Below, piece by piece: positions 1 through 11,983 of a DNA stretch of 64,000 nt; position 1 is the first letter of the stretch, and each line of letters starts with the position of its first letter. This stretch comes from Agapanthus africanus. Lineage: Eukaryota; Streptophyta; Magnoliopsida; Asparagales; Amaryllidaceae. Location: the NCBI GenBank assembly GCA_030015575.1, contig CM057337.1, positions 378,657,582-378,721,581 on the forward strand, read 5' to 3'. A program made the translations under genes and the position numbers. Below the pieces are notes generated by a model that had not been told where the DNA came from, searched no databases, and was given only the letters and a program-made list of their open reading frames with translations.

Positions 1-68
1 GTAATACGACTGTCCCAAACCAACGCATCTATCTATGCAATATATGAATACCAACCAGCTACGAAACA

Positions 69-98
69 CTGTGTCTTGACTAAGGCCAACAAACACAG
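69..98 (-). other. Leader hairpin of C (gamma type)
   Basis: CTGTGT (69-74) can pair with ACACAG (93-98) around a loop containing the CTTGAC-AAGGCCAACAA motif. The equivalent hairpin in A (10608-10637) keeps the loop but has CTATGC/GCATAG as stem. Two of the six pairs therefore differ by matched changes on both sides. The pairing is seen directly in the sequence; a role in RNA is inferred. Confidence 0.55.
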
Positions 99-1213
99 CT
101 TGAATACTGTTGGATATTCATTTGAAACGACGGAGGGCTACGGATGGTTTTGGAGAAACCGTGAACGTAGTAAACTTGATATAATCGATGGAACGAGATA
201 GCTTTTAAAATGAGTAGTTCAAGCTCCGCATTTAAAAGTTGGTTTTTGAAAAGAACCAAGTGGTTTTAAAAGTGTTCCAACGACTTTTACTTGGTTTATT
301 TTCTTGCATTGATTTTAATGCGTCCCATCATTTAATCCTACCATTGCAGAAAACAACGAAAATATGACATACGCTTATGCCATCCGCATTCGCCACGGGG
401 TCCTGTCATCACCCTTTAGGTTACTTAACTAACGACAGAGCGGGGGCTGGACTAGCGCGGATGCAAAACATAAGCAACGCCTAAATAGATATCATATATA
501 GATATATACATTCGTCAGATACAATGATAGCCATTCCAGATCACAGATGAACACTTTGGATATACTAGGAATCCGCGATTCGTTCGAGCCTGCAACGAAA
601 AACGGATTACACGGTCACGATGAATAGCCAAACACCACCCTAGACCCCTACGGGTGCGGCAAACTACCCGCCAAGTACCCGAAGCGAAGCAACCTCCCTC
701 AACAACGTGAGTAGGCCACTCGGCACTTCGAGATACCCGGTAGTTTGTGCACCCGACCATGGGTCTATCCTAGGAGCAAAAACAGTAAAAGAAATTATGC
801 AATGGCGGCTACAACCTCATCCCGTATGTGCGGCCATAAAATATTATTACATCAATTACAAATTTTACATGAATGAAAGAAAAAGAAACTCTCATCTCAC
901 ATCCACCCGGCTATTCATCCGCGACAATCCAACGAGTTCATATCCACAAACCATCAACATTACAGATCACAGATATGTATAACACCCCCTAATCGACATA
1001 TAGCGATTAGCAGACGTTCAATACATATATCACATCACAGATAATATCCATTAGCCAAAGTTTATTGAATTTCGATCAAAATACGGATTTGTAACCACCC
1101 CAAAAACAAATTTGTTCTGTGGAAAATCTAGGCAGAAACAAACTATAATAAAAATCCCATAACATCCAAATAAGAACACTGCACAAAACCCGATCCACGG
1201 CCGAGTCAACTCG

Positions 1214-1229
1214 GCCGCGGTTCCGCGGC
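1214..1229. repeat. GC-rich palindrome in the C leader
   Basis: GCCGCGG-TT-CCGCGGC is a palindrome with 7-bp arms. An adjacent inverted repeat, CGGCCGAGT/ACTCGGCCG, lies just to its left. It sits about 230 bp from the primer site on the leader side. The same module occurs in A, B, E and the LTR of D. Confidence 0.8.
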
Positions 1230-1455
1230 AGGATGAATGTTCTTGCCGCATATCCGCGGCGCTTTGACCGAGTCATTGGATCATTTTTATTCTGTGTGTT
1301 TTAAAAAACCCTGAGCCGATTTTTCATGTATGTTAAATCATTTTTAGAGCAGTATAAAAAATCGGTAGAAACATGGTTTTTCCGGGCGTGTTTTACGATT
1401 TTTTTCCGATCGAAATTCTAAACACTTCGCTAACTTGCTAGTTTATGTTTAATTA

Positions 1456-1468
1456 GGCTCTGATACCA
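1456..1468 (-). other. tRNA-Met primer-binding site of C
   Basis: On the minus strand it reads TGGTATCAGAGCC, complementary to the 3' end of initiator tRNA-Met, which is the usual primer of plant Copia reverse transcription. It lies directly inside the LTR end at 1470. Confidence 0.85.
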
Positions 1469-1469
1469 C

Positions 1470-3634
1470 TGTAAGACCACGTTGCTCACCCCGGTTCTTA
1501 CGGGGAGGCGGAAACGGCGAAAAATAATTTTTTGGCGCAAATGCAACATGGACTAAAAGAAGGATCTTTGCTAAACTACAAACTAGTAAACTATAAGAGG
1601 TGCTATCTACTATGCCATAGAGATTATACCTCACGATACCGGTCCTTCGGGTCTTCTCTCCGCTGTCCTGCTCGTCCATCCAGGCTCCGAGGATCGATCC
1701 GGATCTTGATCACCTCCGCGGCCTTCTTGAGTCGAAGACGAACCACCCGAGATATGTGCTCTGAGCTCCACCTCGAGCCGAGGCAACTAGGGCAACAAGA
1801 TCGCTAGTCTTGATGTCCTAGGATGTGTAGAAGATGTAGATGGAAGTGTTTGTCTATTTGGATCCTTTTTCTCTCAACACATGAGATCAAAGGATTTTTC
1901 AAGAGGAGGAAGAAGAACTAGCAACCATGGAGCTCTTTTCTTTTCTTCTCACAAGAGAGAGAATGAGAAAAAGAGAAATGAAATTATCAAGCAAAGAAAA
2001 TGAACCATGGTTGCAATAATACATAAACATCATCATTACCAATCCTTTCATGATAAAGTTTATGGCTACTAATTGAATTGACCATTTTCATAATCCAAAA
2101 ATAAAAAGAAATCCAAAGAAAACTCTAGACCTCTCATGAAGGTCCAAGTCAACTTTGGTCAAACGGTCAACAAAGTCAACTATGGTCAAATGGTCAAAGC
2201 AATTAGCCATCACACAATAATCACTAAAAAGATTAGTAAATAATGTCCCCGTCTCATTATGGTTTTGACCGAACCAACTGCCAAAACCCTAATGAGTCCG
2301 CCTCAAAATGGTTTTGACCGAATCAACTGTCAAAACCCTAATGAGGCACCGCCTTCTTCTTCGCTCCTCAAAACTGTGCATACACACCCGCATCCGCATT
2401 CCGTAGAATGCGAATGCACAGAAGACAAAACAAATCCATCCGTGCAATATTAGGATCCGGCTTAAACCAAAGCCCACTAGTATTGCCTGCCCGAGCAGCA
2501 TACGCACACAAGTGCACATAAGTGATCGTAGCCCTGCCGTAAAGCCATACGGCCTCTACACGTTTCGCTCAGTGCAGGGAAACTCTCTGTGTGGGACTCT
2601 AAAGACTCGACACTACGCTGGCAGTGGGTTTAACCACAGACTGCAAGCGGCACTAGCTGTACGTAACGGTCCCCAGGTAGATGTCGATAAGAAGGCCGAT
2701 GAGGTAAACCCATCCGAACTCCTACTGAGCCTGTATGTGACAATCTCCGTACAGTCCGGTCTGTTCGTCTGAGAATAACGCATGGCGGGCCTAAGGGGTG
2801 GTAAACGTCTGTACCTTAATAGCGGTACAAGTCGTGTCGGAGTGTAGCCCAGAACACCCTGAGATAACACTGGAAACCTACCAGTATATCTCGCTTGCCC
2901 TGGCCAGGTACTACATGTGTAATGGCTCTCCTAGACACAGCGCGATATCAACCCCCAATACCGGGAGAGACGAATCCTGTCTAACCGCCACTGCCTCTAA
3001 GTGCTTCGGGACTGCACCCAACTACTACCTGTTTGCACGACTCCTTTGAGCCGTGGTAGGGTAGTAATCTAAGTACAGTGGGAACACACTCGAGGCGAAG
3101 TGACAGTGTCAAGTCTGCGGACTAAGCTGTACTCATGTCACCTGGGAACTGATAACCGACGATAGGTATAATACCAACCATCAGTTCCCGACGAGTCCTG
3201 TCCAGTGTACTCGTAACCTAACGAGCACCTGCATACTATCTCAAGTACGACATACTGACGGCTGTGAGACAGACCGTCTCCCATGCTGGGATGAGAAGCG
3301 TATACGCTAGTCTACTCCGGAGTATCGATGCCCTGTCTCGATAGTCCTACGACTAGGGACCTGTATAAGGATGTGCTTATAAATTACCCAGCCCCCACAA
3401 GTGTGACTGCCATCACAACGCTGGTAATCAAGCAAAGATCCTAAGGGCTCTACTAATATGTACGAGCGATATGCTAAAAGAAACACATGCACATATTGAA
3501 GTAGAAACAAACCAAGTAGCATACTACCATTTTGAGCAAGATTGACTATACAACTGTGAATATCCCAAGCTTCCATCAAGTAATATACAAACTAGTATGA
3601 TACGATAATGGCCTCTAGGGCATATACACTAACA
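1470..3634 (-). repeat. 5' LTR of C (2165 bp)
   Basis: In sense orientation it starts TGTTAGTGTATATGCCCTAG and ends GTGGTCTTACA. It carries the core shared by all Copia LTRs here: the hairpin at 3144-3189, the hairpin at 3036-3055 and a slightly altered CCTGGCCAGG palindrome near 2900. The part nearest the primer site differs from A and B, so LTRs of this group are mosaics of a common core and subfamily-specific ends. The 80-90 residue ORFs in it also occur in other LTR copies and follow the DNA homology. Confidence 0.85.
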
Positions 3635-4043
3635 GATATCGCACTGTGTTTGGAGAGCCATTACGCAAAGTCCCTGGCCAGGGAAAGCGAGATTTACTGG
3701 TAGGCTTTCCAGTAGCTTCTCAAAGTGTAATGGGCTTCACTCCGACACGACTTATACCGCCTTTTAGGTGACTGATGCTTGCCGCCCCCTAGGCCCGATA
3801 TGTGATAGTCTTAGACAAACAGACCGGACTGTACGAAGATTATCACATCAGGCTCAGTAGGAGTTCCGATGGGTTTCCTCATCGGCCTTCTTATCGACAA
3901 CTACTTGGGGACCGTTACGTACAGCTAGTACCGCTTGCGGCCTATGGTTAAACCCACTGCCAGCATAGTATCGAGTCTTTAGAGTCCTACACAGAGAGTT
4001 TCTCTGCTTCAGGCGAAACGATATAGAGGTCGTATGGTTTTAC
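3635..4043 (+). repeat. 5' LTR of B, middle piece
   Basis: It aligns with 21449-21855 of B's own 3' LTR, including CCCTGGCCAGGG at 3672-3683. It lies between the end of C and the start of A. The last five bases, TTTAC, are the TSD made by A. Confidence 0.85.
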
Positions 4044-5970
4044 TGTAAGTCGATGTTGAATACCCCAATACTTATGGGGAGGCGGAAATATGAATAACAA
4101 TCTTGTTCTATGATTAAACATCGAATAACCGTATGAATCGTTTGCTAAACAAGTTTTAACAAAAGCTATAGAGTTCTAAACTACTATGTTAAGAGATTAT
4201 ACCAAACGGTTCTAGTCCTTCGTCTTAACGTTATCTACGGCCTCTTTGGATCTCCACGTCCTCTTCGGCTTTCTTCCGTGATAGACGATCCACCTGAGAA
4301 CCCTAATCCAAGCTATAACCTCTAAACTTGAGGTTACTTAGTTTCTCTAGTTGCTAAATAGAGTAGCTAAGGTGATGTAGAGATAGGTTATGGAGTAATT
4401 AGTCTTTCCTAATCCTTGTTCTCAACTCATGAGGGGTAGGATTAGGCTTTGGTGAAGGAGAGAGAGCTTGAAGAGAGAGAGTGAGAAGATGATAATGATA
4501 ATAATAATAATAATGAAATAGCTTCTCACTTGATATATGAAACATAATGAATAAAAAGAAATGAATAATATGAGATTATTCATCATGTTTCATAAATGCA
4601 AGTGGGTGATTCATTATGTGAGTCATTAAGCATTTAATAATGCATTAATGACATGATGAATCACTCACAATGAGTCACTAAATCATTAAATGAAAATACC
4701 ACCTCTCCCTCCATGTCACATCCTTCTAGAAGCTTCTCGGAAAATTACGAGAACGCCCCTCTCATCCGTGAAAACACGGAAAAACTTTAGACTGTATAAA
4801 TCCAATAACCTGATACTAGAATCTGGCTTAAACCAAAGCCATCTAGTAAAAACTGTCCGAATGTCGTACGTGCGTTTAAACACGTACGCGTTCGAACCTT
4901 TGTCGTAAAACCATACGACCTCTATATCTTTCCGCCTGGGTTTGGGAAATCTCTATATGGGACTCTAAAGACTCAACTACTACGCTGGCAGTGGGTTTAA
5001 CCACAGACCGCAAGCGGCACTAGCTGTACGTAACGGTCCCCAGGTAGTTGTCGATAAGAAAGCCGATGAGATAACCCATCTGAAATCCTACTGAGCCTGT
5101 CGATGACAATATCCGCACAGTCCGGTCTGTTCGTCTAAGAGTATCACATGTACGGTCTAGGGAGGTGGTGGACGTCAGACCCCTAATAACAGTACAATTC
5201 GTGTCGGTATGGTTCAAGACCACCCGAGAATCTACTGATCATTCCATCAGTAATTCTCAATCAGCCCTGGCCAGGGACTTATGGTAATGACCAACCGACC
5301 ACAGTGCGATATCAACTCCCTATACCGGGAGAGACGAATCCCTAAAAGTCGCTCACTGCCTCCACGTGGATCGGGACTGTGCCCAACTGAAACCTGTTTG
5401 CACGACTCCTTTGAGCCGTGGTAGGGTAATAATCAAAGCACAGTGGGAAATCACATGAGACAAATGATGACCTTAAGTCAACGGACTATCTGCACACATG
5501 TCACCTGATAACTGCTATCTGACGTTAGGTATAATACCATCCAGTCTGTTCTCGGCGAGTCCTGTCCGGTGTACTCACACCCAGTGAGCATCTGTATACA
5601 ATCTTAGGTGAACACCACCAATGGTTGCGGGACCAATCCATCGCCCCTCGTCAGGGTCTAGATATGTATACACTAGTTTACTCCGGAGTATCGATGCCCA
5701 ATCTCGATACTCCTGCGACCAGGGACATCTAAGGGTGTTCCTATTGACTATCCAGCTCCCACTAGTATGATTGCCATCACAACGCCGGTAGTCAGACAAA
5801 CACCCTATGGGCTTTATCAACATATATATATAAATACCAAGTAAAACATATCATACGTTAAGACAAAGTCAAACCAAATAGCGTACTATCATATCAAGCA
5901 AGACTGTCATGTACATACATATCCCAAGCATCCTATACAATGTAGGCCTCTAGGGCATATATATCCAACA
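4044..5970 (-). repeat. 3' LTR of A (1927 bp)
   Basis: In sense orientation it starts TGTTGGATATATATGCCC and ends CGACTTACA. It contains the conserved LTR core: hairpins at 5507-5553 and 5401-5420 and the palindrome CCCTGGCCAGGG at 5265-5276. A short ATA microsatellite lies near 4490-4515. Downstream of the core in sense direction are TGAGTCA-type bZIP motifs and a CT-rich tract. Confidence 0.93.
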
Positions 5971-5984
5971 ATCTCCCACTTGCA
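5971..5984 (-). other. Polypurine tract of A
   Basis: On the minus strand it reads GCAAGTGGGAGAT, directly before the 3' LTR, the position of the plus-strand DNA primer. The same tract occurs in E (51782-51795), and a changed form in B just before 20763. Confidence 0.8.
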
Positions 5985-6022
5985 CTAATGCCTATAATTG
6001 CTGCAATGAGTACCCACTGTCT

Positions 6023-9000
6023 CTACCAGATCCAGTTTCTGGCGTACCGCATGCCCAACATCCCAAATAACCTCTCGAACTGTACTTGAGGAATGGCCTT
6101 GGTGAATGGATCTGCCGTGTTGTCTTTTGTGTCCACTCTCCGTATCTCGATCTCCCGACGATCCACGATCTCCCTGATCAGGTGAAACCGCCTTAAGATA
6201 TGCCTGGATTTCTGATGGGACCTTGGTTCCTTCGCTAAAGCTACAGCGCCATTGTTATCGCAATACAAAGGTATTGGATTAGCAATGGACGGAACCACCT
6301 AAAGTTCAGAAATGAACTTCCTCATCCAGACGGCCTCTTTTGCGGCTTCACTAGCAGCTATATACTCAGCCTCCATAGTTGAGTCTGCGACGGTATCTTG
6401 TTTGGAACTCTTCCAATATACCGCCCCTCCATTGAGGGTAAACACAAAACCCGAAATGGATTTAAAATCATCTTTGTCACTTTGGAAGCTGGAGTCGGTA
6501 AAAGCCTCTACCTGGAGGTCCCCATTACCGTAAATCAAGAACATCCCCTTAGTCCTTCTCAGGTACTTGAGAATGTTCTTCACCGCTATCCAATGTTTCT
6601 CACCTGGGTCAGACTGATACCTGCTTAATACACTAAGTGCGTAAGCTACATCCGGTCTGGTACATAACATCGCATACATTATTGATCCTACCGCCGAAGC
6701 GTAGGGTATAATGCCCATGCGAGCCCTCTCTTCATCAGTCTTTGGAGACATTTCCTTGGAGAGGGTGATTCCGTGACAAGCGGGCATATTGCCGCGCTTG
6801 GAATCTTCCATACTAAATCTCTTTAGTATAGTGTCTATATACCTGGACTGTGAAAGTCCCAATATTCTATTAGATCTATCTCGATAGATCTTAATGCCCA
6901 GAATGTATGATGCATCTCCCAAGTCTTTCATGGAGAATTTTTGTGATAAGAAGAGCTTTACTGACTGTAGTATAGGGATATCATTCCCTATCAGTAGTAT
7001 GTCGTCGACGTATAAAACGAGGAAGACTGCTGCTCCTTCTACAATCTTCCTATAAATACATGGTTCATCTACATTTTTGATAAAGTCAAATTCCTTGACT
7101 GTTTCATCAAAGCAGATGTTCCAACTCCGCGATGCTTGCTTTAACCCATAAATGGATTTAAGCAATTTGCACACTCTTCCGCTGCTCCCACTGTCTAAGA
7201 AACCGTCTGGTTGATCCATGTAAACACTCTCTTCTAGATGTCCATTTAGAAAAGCTGTTTTTACATCCATTTGCCAGATTTCATAGTCATGGAAGGCAGC
7301 AATGGCAAGCATGATCCGAATGGATTTAAGCATAGCTACTGGTCAAAAAGTTTCATCATAGTCCAATCCTGGTCTTTGACGAAAACCTTTTGCTACTAGT
7401 CTAGCTTTGTAGGTTTCTACTTGTCCAAATGTACCAATCTTCTTTTTGAAGATCCATTTGCACCCAACTAGTTTTACCCCAGGAGGAGCAACTTCTAAAG
7501 CCCATACTTTATTGGTGTACATGGATTCCATTTCGGATCTCATTGCATCCAGCCACTTCACTGAGTCGCTACTCGTGATAGCCTGCTGAAAACTAGTAGG
7601 CTCATCATCATCGATGATGCAATCCTCTCGATCCCCATCAAGAAGAAAACCATAGTATCTTTCAGGAGGATGAGAAAGCCTACTAGATCTGCGGAGTGGC
7701 GTTGGTTCGTTATGTTCTATTGAAATCTGAGATTCTTCTAAGACTTCGGTTGCAGTTTGAGGTTCTGGAATTTCTTCCAGTTCTACCGTGCTCCCACTAA
7801 TTTCTTTTGCAAGAAATTCGCTTTCTAAGAAGACAATGTGACGAGCGACAAACACCTTTTGTTCTTCAGTGTGATAGACCATGTACCCCCTTGAATGCTT
7901 GGGGTATCCTACAAACTTGCATAAAACCGATCGTGCTTCGAGCTTGTCCGGATTATGCTTTTTAACATATACCGGACACCCCCATATCTTGATATACTTG
8001 AGATATGGTCTCTTCCCACACCACATTTCATATGGAGTTGTAGGTACAGACTTAGTTGGAACTCTATTCAATAGGTATGCGGCTGATTCTAGAGCAAATC
8101 CCCAGAAGGAAAGTGGCAATTCAGCACTACTCATCATTGAACGCACCATATCTAATAGCGTGCGATTCCTCCTTTCTGATACACCATTATGCTGAGGTGT
8201 ATAAGGCGGAGTAAGCTGAGAGAGAATTCCATTGTCTTTTAAGTATTCAAGGAAACTGGTACTTAAGTATTCTCCACCTCGATCAGATCAAAGTGTCTTG
8301 ATGCTTTTACCAGTCTGTTTCTCTATTTCATTTTTATACTCCTTAAACTTCTCAAAGGCCTCGGATTTATGTTTCATTAAGAATATATGTCCATACCTAG
8401 AGAAGTCATCAGTAAAAGTTATGAAGTAGGAGTGACCGCTTCGTGCATGCGTAGACATCGGACCACATACATCACTGTGTACTAGTCCCAAGAGTTCAGT
8501 GGCTCTTTCTCCGTGTCCGGTGAACGGAGATTTGGTCATTTTTCCTTTGATACATGATTGACAAGTTGCATATGATGAATATTCAAACGGATCTAGATAT
8601 CCATCTTTATGTAACTTAGTCAACCTTGTTTCATTTATATGACCAAGTCTACAATGCCATAGGAAGGCTTGATTCGAATCTTGAGCCTTTCGTTTACGCG
8701 TGTTTTGAATATTAAAAATTTGAGGTTGATTAAGTATGTATATGTCGTTTTCCAGTGTGCCAAACCCAATCAGTTCTTGATTTAGGAGAATGTTCATGAC
8801 ATTTCTTTCAAGCGCAAAATTATATCCTTTATTAGACAACAAAGATACTGATATAATATTACACAACATACTGGGAATACAAAAACAGTTGTACAATACC
8901 AAAATGTGTCCACTATTCAACCCTAGGTGATATTCCCCTATTGCAACTGCATCTACATGCATTCCATTGTCCATCCGGAGAGTCATATCACCTGCCCCCA

Positions 9001-9952
9001 GTACTCTACTATTTCTCAGATCCTGCAAAGAATTACAGATGTGAGAACCAGAACCGGTATCAAGTACCCATGAAGTAGAGTTTACTGAAAGACAATTTTC
9101 GATTACGAACACACCTGAAGCAGAAGCAACAGCTTGCTTCATGTCCTTGGCTTTAAAGGCCATACAGTCCTTCTTCCAGTGCCCTTGCTTGTGACAATAG
9201 AAGCACTCGTTCTTTTTTACCTTCACCCTTCCTGCCTTGTTCGTTCCCTGCACCTTCTTGACCCCACCCTTCGGTTTGGTGGCTTTCATCTTTTTCTTCC
9301 CTTTAGCTTTCGCTTTAGATTTAGAAGAAGATGATTGGCCAACATACAGAACGGGGGTCTTCCCCTTTTTCAAAGAGGTCTCTGCTACCCTCAACATATT
9401 GAGGAGCTTTGGAAGATCCGCTTCCATTTCGTGCATGTTGAAGTTCAGCACGAACTGAGAGAAGGTGTGGGGAAGGGACTGCAAAATCAAGTCGATATAC
9501 AAATCATTCTCTAGCACGCATCCCAGGTTTGCGAGTTCCTCAATGAGGGTGATCATTTTGAGGACGTGCTCTCCAACAGGCGATCCTGGAGCTAACCTCA
9601 TCTGGAAGAGTTTCCTTGAGGTTTCGTACATTGCGATACGGGAGTGTTCACCATACAATTCCTTGCAATGGAGGAATATGGATGCAATATCCATACTCTC
9701 GTGATGTTTCTGGAGTTCATTATTCATGGACGCCAGCACGATACACTTAGCTCGCTCACAGTCTAGATCCCAGGTTTTACGAACTTCCTTGTCCGCAACT
9801 GAGGAATCTGGTCCTGGGATAAGGGGAGGAACAGCGGTGGTAACATATGCAACTTTGTCATAAGTCAGCGCAATATTGACGTTCCTTAGCCAATCTTTAT
9901 TGTTCTGCCCGGTCAGTATATTCTTTTCAAGTAATAGTTTTAGTCCAGTCAT
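6023..9952 (-). pseudogene. gag-pol region of A (Copia polyprotein, about three breaks)
   Basis: Domains follow the Copia order. Gag begins near 9952 at the motif MTGLKLLLEKN and belongs to the UBN2/DUF4219-type gag family. A CCHC zinc knuckle (CFYCHKQGHWKKDC) lies near 9205-9164. The aspartic protease motif WVLDTGSGSHIC is near 9070-9035. The integrase HHCC zinc region is near 8660-8550, with the integrase core down to about 7850. Reverse transcriptase covers about 7540-6800, with YVDD near 7012-7001. RNase H covers about 6520-6060. It is close to full length for a Copia polyprotein. Open stretches of this length fit a fairly recent copy. It is described here only as a fossil. Confidence 0.92.
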
Positions 9953-10450
9953 GGTAGCTGCCAGAGAGAGAGAAAAGAAAACACTCAGCATATGCTCTTG
10001 CAAGTTTAGATTGGTTATTATTTTATCTAAACAGGATGGCTCCCACTGTTTCCTCAAATCCTTCTTCAAAACCTAAAAGAAGAACTAGTCAGGATTTAAT
10101 CACACGTTACAATTCTTGCTTAACCTTTCAGCCAGGCTGGTGTTGGTACTTCGAGGGAGGTTTTCCAACGCTTTCGCGAAGTTCCTTAATTAGGGAACCT
10201 CTTTTCCCTGGAGGCATAGCCCCTCTAACACCTTTCTAGGCACCTACTTGGTTTATAGCATTGATTGTTAAGTGAGAGAAATTCCCGAGAGTAATCCTAC
10301 TCATCAGTGGGATCGGGATCCAACTATCATTGTATGATGCCCTAGATGGAAGCCACTCTAGTCACCACACTCCAGAAGGTAAGCTAAATCTGCAAGTTTC
10401 CTTTATGTTTGAAACTCCCGATGTGATTTTTACCCCAAGCTCTTATAGAC

Positions 10451-10637
10451 CTTGACGTAGGCCAACAAGTCAAGTTCTACCCGTCGTTGTCCTGATCAAT
10501 TTAAATACATCGTACAAGCCCTTGACGTAGGCCAACAAGGTGTACGTCTGTATTAAACTAATGCATCTATCTATGCAACAAATAGGCACACACACTGCTA
10601 CCATACACTATGCCTTGACATAGGCCAACAAGCATAG
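10451..10637 (-). other. Three hairpins with a common loop in A's leader
   Basis: Three copies of the motif CTTGACRTAGGCCAACAA occur within 190 bp, each enclosed by a different inverted repeat. Alpha: CTTGAC 10451-10456 with GTCAAG 10469-10474. Beta: CGTACA 10511-10516 with TGTACG 10541-10546, plus inner CCTTG/CAAGG. Gamma: CTATGC 10608-10613 with GCATAG 10632-10637. The order and approximate stems recur in B. Pairing is visible in the sequence; folding in RNA and any role in packaging or translation are inferred. Confidence 0.6.
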
Positions 10638-11773
10638 CATGAATACGATGTGCTGTCTATCTGAAACGACGGAGGGTTACGGCTGGTTTTTGGCAAAAAA
10701 AACCGTTAACGTAGTGAACTTGATTTGATCGAAGGAACTAAGATAGCTTTTATTAAAAGGAGTGGTTTAAGCTCCGCATTTAAAATTTGCTTTTTCAAGA
10801 AAACCGAGTGGTTTTTAGAAATTGTTCCAACGATTCAGTTTAGGTTTTATATTCTTTGCATTAATAATAATGCGTCCCATCTTTAACCTATCATTACAGA
10901 TAACAACGAAAATACAACGTCCTCTTATGCCATCCGCATTCGCCATGGGGTCCCGTCATCACCCGTTAGGTTACTTAACTAACGACAGAGCGGGGGCTGG
11001 GCTAGCGCGGGTGTAAAACATAAGCGACGTCTAAATAGCTATCATATATAGATATTGTGCATTCGTCAGACGCAATAATAGGCATTCCAGATCACAGATA
11101 AACAATATTGGATTTGCAAGCAATCCGCATTTCGTTTGAGCCTGCAATGAAAGACGGATTACACAGTTGTGATGAATAGCCATTTTCCCACCCCAGACCC
11201 CTACGGGTACGGCAAACTACCCGCCAAGTATCAGAAGTGAAGCGGTCTACCCCAACACTTCAAAATACCCGGTAGTTTGTGCACCCCACCTTGGGTCTAT
11301 CCTAGGAGCAATAACAGTAAAAAGAAATAGTACAACGGTGGCTACAACCGCAACCTGGATGTGCCCCGCAAAATAATATTACAACTTATTACATTTACAT
11401 CAAATGAATTAATACAATAACCCATCACAAAACCCGGCTAATCACCATAACAGTCCAATACAGTTTATATACACAAACAGTTATATATAACATCACAGAT
11501 ATGTGCAACCCCCTGCCAACCGACATACTAGCAGTTAGGGGAGGTTTACGAACACATAAAACATTTCACAGATATAATCAAACAAGCAAATACCGTATAA
11601 TTTCGATCGATTAAACACATTTAATTTTGCTCCAATACTTCTCTGTAAATCTGAAACCTGAGCAAAAATAAAAATTACCAGAAAACACCAAATATCACAG
11701 AGAATCAACACAAGAAACTTGGGATGATGAATCGTCCAAAGCGCGGCGGAATCGCGGCGGATCTGTGGGATCG

Positions 11774-11789
11774 GCCGCGGTTCCGCGGC
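11774..11789. repeat. GC-rich palindrome in the A leader
   Basis: GCCGCGG-TT-CCGCGGC, about 200 bp from the primer site. A second, slightly mismatched arm rich in GCGG lies at about 11741-11760, so a longer hairpin is possible. Confidence 0.8.
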
Positions 11790-11983
11790 GCTATGGCCGA
11801 TTCATGAGCCCAATTTTCTTGGGTGTTCTAATACATTCATTTAGGTCAATCTGAAGGTCCCTGAAAAATTTTTGGACCTCATTTAAAATTCGATAGAAAG
11901 TACATGATATCGGGGTTTTTCCGGTTTGTTTTTCCGTTCGAAATTCATACAAATTTGCAAGTGTGTTAAATACTGTTTAGCTA

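Larger units (their letters stand above)
1..1469 (-). other. Untranslated leader of C
   Basis: This stretch aligns by eye with the leaders of A (10540-11997) and, inverted, of B (14744-16300). Shared blocks include the GCGGGGGCTGG-CTAGCGCGG segment near 440-460 and the CCTAGGAGCAA segment near 770. It also contains a GC-rich palindrome (1214-1229) and one leader hairpin (69-98). Small ORFs here look like chance: none is shared in frame with the other leaders. Confidence 0.75.
1..3634 (-). mobile_element. Copia element C, 5' part only (runs off the left edge)
   Basis: This is the 5' end of a minus-strand Copia element: a complete 5' LTR (1470-3634), a tRNA-Met primer site next to it, and 1.46 kb of leader. 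The coding part lies outside the window. The right boundary ends CTAACA and is followed by GATAT, then by sequence matching the interior of element B's LTR, so C is inserted in B's 5' LTR. The matching TSD copy would be off the left edge. The LTR is the same subfamily as the solo LTR at 60011-62054. Age cannot be estimated because the partner LTR is not visible. Confidence 0.85.
9953..11983 (-). other. Long untranslated leader of A (about 2 kb)
   Basis: No conserved coding frame lies between the primer site and the gag start. Most Copia leaders are much shorter. This one aligns in blocks with the leaders of B, C and, more weakly, E and I, so it is a family trait and not a chance insertion. 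It holds three hairpins with a shared loop (10451-10637) and a GC-rich palindrome (11774-11789). Confidence 0.75.

Noticed and set aside
1456-1468. tRNA gene fragment
   Set aside because: The 13 bases are a primer-binding site beside an LTR; no tRNA cloverleaf surrounds it or its counterparts.
2512-3049. ORFs of 83-90 residues in Copia LTRs, several recurring at homologous places in other LTRs
   Set aside because: They follow LTR DNA homology and differ in frame and length between subfamilies.
6312-6628. Plus-strand ORFs over the RNase H region of A (also 8232-8429, 9134-9704)
   Set aside because: They are antisense shadows of the Copia polyprotein.
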